Shown one piece after another: positions 63,057 through 64,000 of a stretch of 64,000 nucleotides of DNA. Source of the stretch: Xanthostigma xanthostigma (lineage: Eukaryota > Arthropoda > Insecta > Raphidioptera > Raphidiidae); the NCBI GenBank assembly GCA_963575645.1, contig OY754469.1:37840753-37904752 (forward strand), in the 5' to 3' direction. A program made the translations under genes and the position numbers. Positions within the stretch are counted from its first letter, which is position 1. Every line of letters starts with the position of its first letter. Below the pieces are notes generated by a model that saw only the letters and a program-made list of their open reading frames with translations, was not told the DNA's origin and made no database searches.

Positions 63057-63902
63057 GCACATACCGCTAAACTAGCGGTATGTGCTTTATTATCGCTTTG
63101 TGCGTCAGAGCTGACTTTCGTTCATATAAGAAGTTATATCTAAGTTAATTTCACACGAAATCCATTCAAATTGAAGCTTTTTGAAAAGAGGAGATTCTAA
63201 TCTATAAAACAGAACCATTTTTAAATCAATTCGAGTTCATAAATACTATTAAAATTGTAATTGAAAATCACAAACAGCAGTTGTCGGTTGGTCTGTACGT
63301 ATGTACGTATATATGTCACGACTCTACAGATCGCAATTTTGGTCGGATTGCCTTGGGTTATATTTTATTCACTTTGTTTACTATCAGACCAGAACCCTAT
63401 TTAAATTCATTAAAATGTGTTCAGTAGTTTAATTTTTATAAACAGTTTTATTTTATTATTTTTGACAGCTAATAGTTTAAAAAAACAATATAATAATTGC
63501 TGTGTAAATATAGTGTAATCCATAAAACAAGTGCTACACTTCTATACCGTGATAACACCACTACACGTAGTAGGGCGCCGTGGCGTAATGGTTATGCCGT
63601 TGGATCCCAAGGGCAAGGTCCTGGGTTCGATTCCTTACAAGATCATTGATTTTTTTCTTTTTTTTTTCTTTTTATTTTGTTTTATTTTATTCCACTTGAT
63701 ATTAATTATATATTATATTATGTATAGTTCTTAATTTTTTTTATTTTTGCAAACTTAAAAAAAATATTTTTTCAATTTTTAATTATTTATTTCTTTAAAT
63801 TTTTAAATCTTTTTAAATTTATTAAAAATATTTTTTAATTGTTATTTTTTTATCATACAGTGGAAAACTTGCGGGATGTGCACTTTTGGTTTTGCCAACT
63901 AT
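63057..63902 (+). mobile_element. Unclassified tRNA-bearing element, copy 2
   Basis: Starts 32 bases after the last TRAF exon seen, with the perfect palindrome GCACATACCGCTAAACTAGC... (63057-63085). Ends GCACTTTTGGTTTTGCCAAC near 63900. Colinear with the inverted copy at 51329-52236; the body is AT-rich with a tRNA-like block. Confidence 0.82.
63573..63644 (+). pseudogene. tRNA-like sequence inside unclassified element (copy 2)
   Basis: GCCGTGGCGTAATGGTTATG (A-box region) and CCTGGGTTCGATTCC (B box). It is less like any one isotype than the Helitron tRNA; stems do not close fully. Confidence 0.75.
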
Positions 63903-63929
63903 TTATTTTTATTATACAAATACAATATT

Positions 63930-63985
63930 TATTTGAGTTTTCCTACCCAACTTGGCAATGCCAGTTCTAGGGATTCTTACGAGCT
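63930..63985 (+). repeat. LINE 3' hairpin scrap
   Basis: TCCTACCCAACTTGGCAATG then CCAGTTCTAGGGA is the complement of the LINE tail hairpin at 44262-44300. Confidence 0.5.
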
Positions 63986-64000
63986 AATTGTTTAGGTATA

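Noticed and set aside
63573-63644. Functional tRNA gene
   Set aside because: A and B boxes are good but the stems do not close, and the copy at 51590 is likewise degraded and inside a repeat.

Overview
This is an AT-rich, intron-rich, transposon-dense animal nuclear window, most likely from an insect. The evidence is spliced genes with GT-AG introns, insect-style Helitrons inserted between A and T, hAT and Tigger-like miniature elements, LINE 3' fragments and tRNA-derived repeats. I cannot name the species from the sequence.

Two host genes can be read. On the minus strand, 22657 down to 446, 21 consecutive exons encode about 1,335 residues of an ABC transporter of the ABCA1/ABCA4/ABCA7 type: TM1, a large extracellular domain, the first membrane domain, nucleotide-binding domain 1 and the start of the second half. 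All the exon phases join without a gap. The initiator exon (upstream of 22657) and the second half (left of position 1) are not seen here. On the plus strand, from 53974 past the right edge, six exons encode a TRAF-family adaptor: a TRAF-type zinc finger, a Ser/Thr/Pro-rich linker, a long coiled coil and most of a MATH domain. The end of the MATH domain lies beyond 64000. The two genes are divergent, separated by about 31 kb in which I find no convincing host exon.

The rest is mobile DNA and its debris. ABCA introns hold many foldback elements, including an inverted repeat with arms of about 515 bp (9233-10348). The 23-54 kb interval holds hAT elements with clear 8-bp target duplications, Helitrons of at least three kinds, LINE 3' ends and nested insertions. 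TRAF introns hold more Helitrons, a LINE 3' end and a hAT miniature element.

The most unusual structures are: (1) a Helitron family carrying an internal tRNA-Lys-like sequence in three of four copies; (2) an unclassified 0.85-0.9 kb element in two inverted copies 11 kb apart, with a perfect terminal hairpin and a different internal tRNA-like sequence; (3) a group of foldback elements with GTYAC termini and 6-bp target duplications, one of which keeps a transposase-like fragment; (4) an ABCA protein that goes straight from TM6 to NBD1, lacking the usual linker. No CRISPR array, rRNA or intact autonomous transposon is evident.
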